Shown here: in pieces, positions 7,457 to 9,097 of the stretch
Numbering within the stretch: the first letter of the stretch is position 1
Layout of the letters: each line of letters starts with the position of its first letter
Assembly: GCA_002469805.1 (NCBI GenBank)
Contig: DKNW01000027.1
Coordinates: 1 to 9,097 of the forward strand
Direction: 5' to 3'
Source of the DNA: Rhodobiaceae bacterium UBA7378
GTDB taxonomy: Bacteria; Pseudomonadota; Alphaproteobacteria; RS24
Length of the DNA: 9,097 nt
Notes under the pieces: model-generated
Seen by the model: the letters and a program-made list of their open reading frames with translations, nothing else
Told to the model about the DNA's origin: nothing
Databases searched by the model: none
Program-made: the position numbers and the translations under genes

Positions 7457-7511
7457 TCCGCAATTTGGCTTACATTCGCCGGTCACGCAAGTAGCTAGCT
7501 GCCGCATCGCG

Positions 7512-8456
7512 TTAGCCTGTCTTGTCGTTCACATCAAAATTTTCATACGCCGCCAGCGGGTGACCAGCCTCAACGAGTTGTTTTTTGCGCGCTTCCATAA
7601 CATGGGTATAAATCTGGGTAGTCGAAATATCGGCGTGGCCGAGCATTTGCTGTACTGCCCGCAAATCTGCCCCATTTTCTACAAGATGCGTGGCAAAAGC
7701 ATGGCGTAATACGTGCGGCGAAATGCGGTGCCTGTCTAAGCCGGCATTATCCGCCAGCACATGCAAAATCTGCGTGAAACGTTGGCGTGTCAGATGACCA
7801 AGGCGCCCATCAGCGGGAAACATAAAAGTTGAGGCGGCGGCGCGCGGCTGCTCATCGCGCAGCTGCATCCACGCACGCACGGCCTGGCGCGCTGGTTCGG
7901 ATAGCGGCACTAGGCGCTCACGCCCTCCCTTGCCGCGCACGATAAGCGCCTGCATGTCGCCATCAAAAGCGGTGCGCGACAGACCCATTAGTTCACTCAC
8001 CCGTAAGCCAGTCGCATACAAAATTTCGATCAGACACACCGCACGGCATTTTGCGAGAGTTTCCGCTGGCGTTTTATCAGGCAGTGCATAGGCGGCATCA
8101 ATCAGCCGCTGGGTTTCTGCAATGCTGAGAATTTTGGGCAGCGGACGCTGCGTCTGTGGACGCGCGAGCTTGTCAGTCGGATTTTCAGCGCGCAAATTCT
8201 CGGCCTGCAAAAACTTGAAAAATCTCCGCATGGCTGAGACATGCCGCGCGATGCTGGCCGCGGCCAGCGCCCGCGTGTTCAGCGCGCCCAGATATGCGCG
8301 TAAATCTTCATCAGTTGCCGCGCGCAAGGCCACTTTGCGCGATACCAGAAATTGGTGCAAAGCCTCAAGGTCGCGGCGATAAGCAGATAATGTGTTGGTG
8401 GATGCGCCCCTTTCGGCCGCCATCATATCGAGAAACAGATCGATATCCCTATCCAT
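7512..8456 (-). CDS. xerD: Site-specific tyrosine recombinase XerD
   Basis: A tyrosine recombinase that acts with a XerC partner at dif to resolve chromosome dimers at the division septum, under FtsK control. It is 314 residues with an N-terminal SAM-like core-binding domain (about 1-87) and a C-terminal catalytic domain. All catalytic residues are present: R152 (ATGLRVSEL), K176 (RGKGGRE), H248 and R251 (HVLRH), H274 (LGHADI) and Y283 (IYTHV). Each is offset by exactly +4 from the E. coli XerD residues as I recall them (R148, K172, H244, R247, H270, Y279), which favours XerD over XerC. The ATG at 8456 gives MDRDIDLFLDMMAAERGAS, a normal family start. The frame stays open for 40 codons upstream, but those codons read the repeats of the neighbouring gene in the wrong frame. 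The start overlaps the upstream gene by 8 bp, so coupled translation is likely. Only a weak GGA precedes the ATG. It could be an integrase-like XerC/D variant, but no mobile-element context is visible. Confidence 0.92.
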   Translation of the reverse strand: MDRDIDLFLDMMAAERGASTNTLSAYRRDLEALHQFLVSRKVALRAATDEDLRAYLGALNTRALAAASIARHVSAMRRFFKFLQAENLRAENPTDKLARPQTQRPLPKILSIAETQRLIDAAYALPDKTPAETLAKCRAVCLIEILYATGLRVSELMGLSRTAFDGDMQALIVRGKGGRERLVPLSEPARQAVRAWMQLRDEQPRAAASTFMFPADGRLGHLTRQRFTQILHVLADNAGLDRHRISPHVLRHAFATHLVENGADLRAVQQMLGHADISTTQIYTHVMEARKKQLVEAGHPLAAYENFDVNDKTG

Positions 8457-9097
8457 CCGGCTGATCCACAGACATATCAGGTACAGATACTTCGGGCGCT
8501 GATAATTCGGAGCCGGGCACGTCAGGCACTGATAATTCGGGAGCAGGCACATCAAAATTGGGATCTGCGTAAACAAGGTCTGCTGGTTGCAGCGCCGCCA
8601 GATGACGGCTCAGCACTTCGCGGGCCAGCTTTTTGGCGGTGGGTACCTGATCGATCATGACGAGCGCGTTCAGCATATAGGCGAAATCCGCACCAGAAAG
8701 CTGGGTCGGCGCAATCTCGCCAAAATCTGCAACCAGTGCCAGCACCAGATCACCAATCCAACCATTCGCAGCCAGTTTTGCATAACGCTGCTGGCGCGGG
8801 GTCGGTGCATCGAGCCCCAATTCCGCGGCGAAGGCCGGGGGTAGCATCTGGCTGCGCTGATCTGGGTCAAAAACCTGCCAGATGGCAACCTGCTGGGCCA
8901 GATAACCCTGCGCCGGCACGGATGCTGCGATATAGAGTTGCTGAAAAGCCGCCCAATCAAAGTCACTTTCGCCGCCCGGCATGTTCTCGATACGCGGGGA
9001 AATATCCTGAATTATCGCTGGCACTGCCACCGCGACTTGAGGGTTTTGAGGGTTTTGAACGCCCTGAGAGCCCTGAGAGCCTTGAGAGCCTTGAGAG
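8449..9097 (-). CDS. Repeat-containing protein of unknown function, N-terminus beyond window
   Basis: Not recognised. The frame is open to the window edge, so 215 residues of the C-terminal part are seen and the true start lies outside. A GTG at 9030 is in frame but has no Shine-Dalgarno and sits just after in-frame repeats, so it is unlikely to be the start. Three parts are visible. First is a low-complexity tract of tripeptide repeats reading (Ser-Gln-Gly)n, Val-Gln, then (Asn-Pro-Gln)2. Second is a predicted helical core of about 125 residues containing YLAQQVAIWQVFDP, GWIGDLVLALVADFG and MIDQVPTAKKLAREVL, which suggests alpha-helical repeats of TPR type, but no repeat family is certain. 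Third is an acidic Pro/Ser/Glu/Val-rich tail with imperfect PELSVPD repeats. No membrane segment is seen in the visible part. The stop overlaps the xerD start by 8 bp, so the two are probably co-transcribed. The function is unknown; a fast-evolving accessory to a conserved operon is only inference. Confidence 0.75.
   Translation of the reverse strand, partial: SQGSQGSQGSQGVQNPQNPQVAVAVPAIIQDISPRIENMPGGESDFDWAAFQQLYIAASVPAQGYLAQQVAIWQVFDPDQRSQMLPPAFAAELGLDAPTPRQQRYAKLAANGWIGDLVLALVADFGEIAPTQLSGADFAYMLNALVMIDQVPTAKKLAREVLSRHLAALQPADLVYADPNFDVPAPELSVPDVPGSELSAPEVSVPDMSVDQPDG
8477..8541. repeat. Imperfect direct repeats in the 3' end of the gene upstream of xerD
   Basis: A 20-bp unit at 8477-8496 recurs at 8522-8541 with 17 of 20 identical bases, and a third partial copy (GGCGCTGATAATTCGG, 8495-8510) lies between. 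Spacings of 30 and 45 bp are multiples of three. On the minus strand they encode PELSVPD, SELSAPE and PEVSVPD. This points to in-frame tandem duplication within the coding tail. Confidence 0.7.
9037..9097. repeat. Tandem 9-bp coding repeats running off the window
   Basis: Seven consecutive 9-bp units are visible, the last cut by the window edge: TTGAGGGTT twice, TTGAACGCC, CTGAGAGCC twice, TTGAGAGCC, and TTGAGAG. On the minus strand each encodes a tripeptide, Gly-Ser-Gln, Gly-Val-Gln or Asn-Pro-Gln. The array is longer than seen here, because it has not ended at base 9097. Unit length is a multiple of three, so copy-number change keeps the frame. Confidence 0.85.

Noticed and set aside
7491..7499. 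Palindrome AGCTAGCT just downstream of xerD as a terminator
   Set aside because: The 8-bp self-complementary sequence leaves no loop and has no following U-tract, so it cannot form a standard terminator.
7512..8456. xerD as an integrase marking an integrated element
   Set aside because: It has the residue spacing of housekeeping XerD, sits next to accA, and there is no tRNA, attachment-site repeat or phage gene nearby.

Overview
The window looks like a stretch of core chromosome from an alphaproteobacterium of moderate GC content (judged by eye). The evidence is the gene content and order. There is a methyltransferase-fold protein resembling mitochondrial NDUFAF5. Next comes a leftward run of a parvulin-type PPIase, argJ and mutT, then a divergent secA with an alphaproteobacterial-style N-terminus. 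An accA and a Xer recombinase with XerD-like residue spacing follow. No transposase, phage gene, CRISPR array, tRNA or rRNA was seen. The genus cannot be named from this sequence alone.

Layout, left to right. An NDUFAF5-like methyltransferase-family gene (8-913, +) converges on mutT (925-1341, -). MutT, argJ (1322-2587, -) and a secreted SurA/PpiC-like PPIase (2593-3474, -) form a tight leftward operon. In it, argJ and mutT overlap, and the argJ Shine-Dalgarno lies at the 3' end of the PPIase gene. A 196-bp divergent regulatory region (3475-3670) separates this operon from secA (3671-6397, +). It holds a plausible secA promoter with a perfect TTGACA box and a GC-rich hairpin in the leader. 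SecA converges, with a 21-bp gap, on accA (6419-7378, -). Upstream of accA lies a 130-bp gap with a near-perfect 21-bp palindrome. Then come xerD (7512-8456, -) and the 3' part of an unrecognised repeat-containing gene (8449 to the window edge, -), which overlaps the xerD start by 8 bp.

The genes serve housekeeping roles. SecA drives preprotein export and the PPIase helps fold exported proteins. ArgJ makes arginine precursors. MutT sanitises the nucleotide pool. AccA is half of the carboxyltransferase of fatty-acid synthesis. XerD resolves chromosome dimers. No defence or secondary-metabolite system is visible. The least ordinary items are the edge-truncated protein, with Ser-Gln-Gly/Asn-Pro-Gln repeats at the visible N-terminal side and Pro-Glu-Leu-Ser-Val-Pro-Asp-type repeats at the C-terminus, the palindrome ahead of accA, the structured secA leader, and the weak SAM-binding motif of the NDUFAF5-like protein. 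No intergenic stretch exceeds 300 bp.
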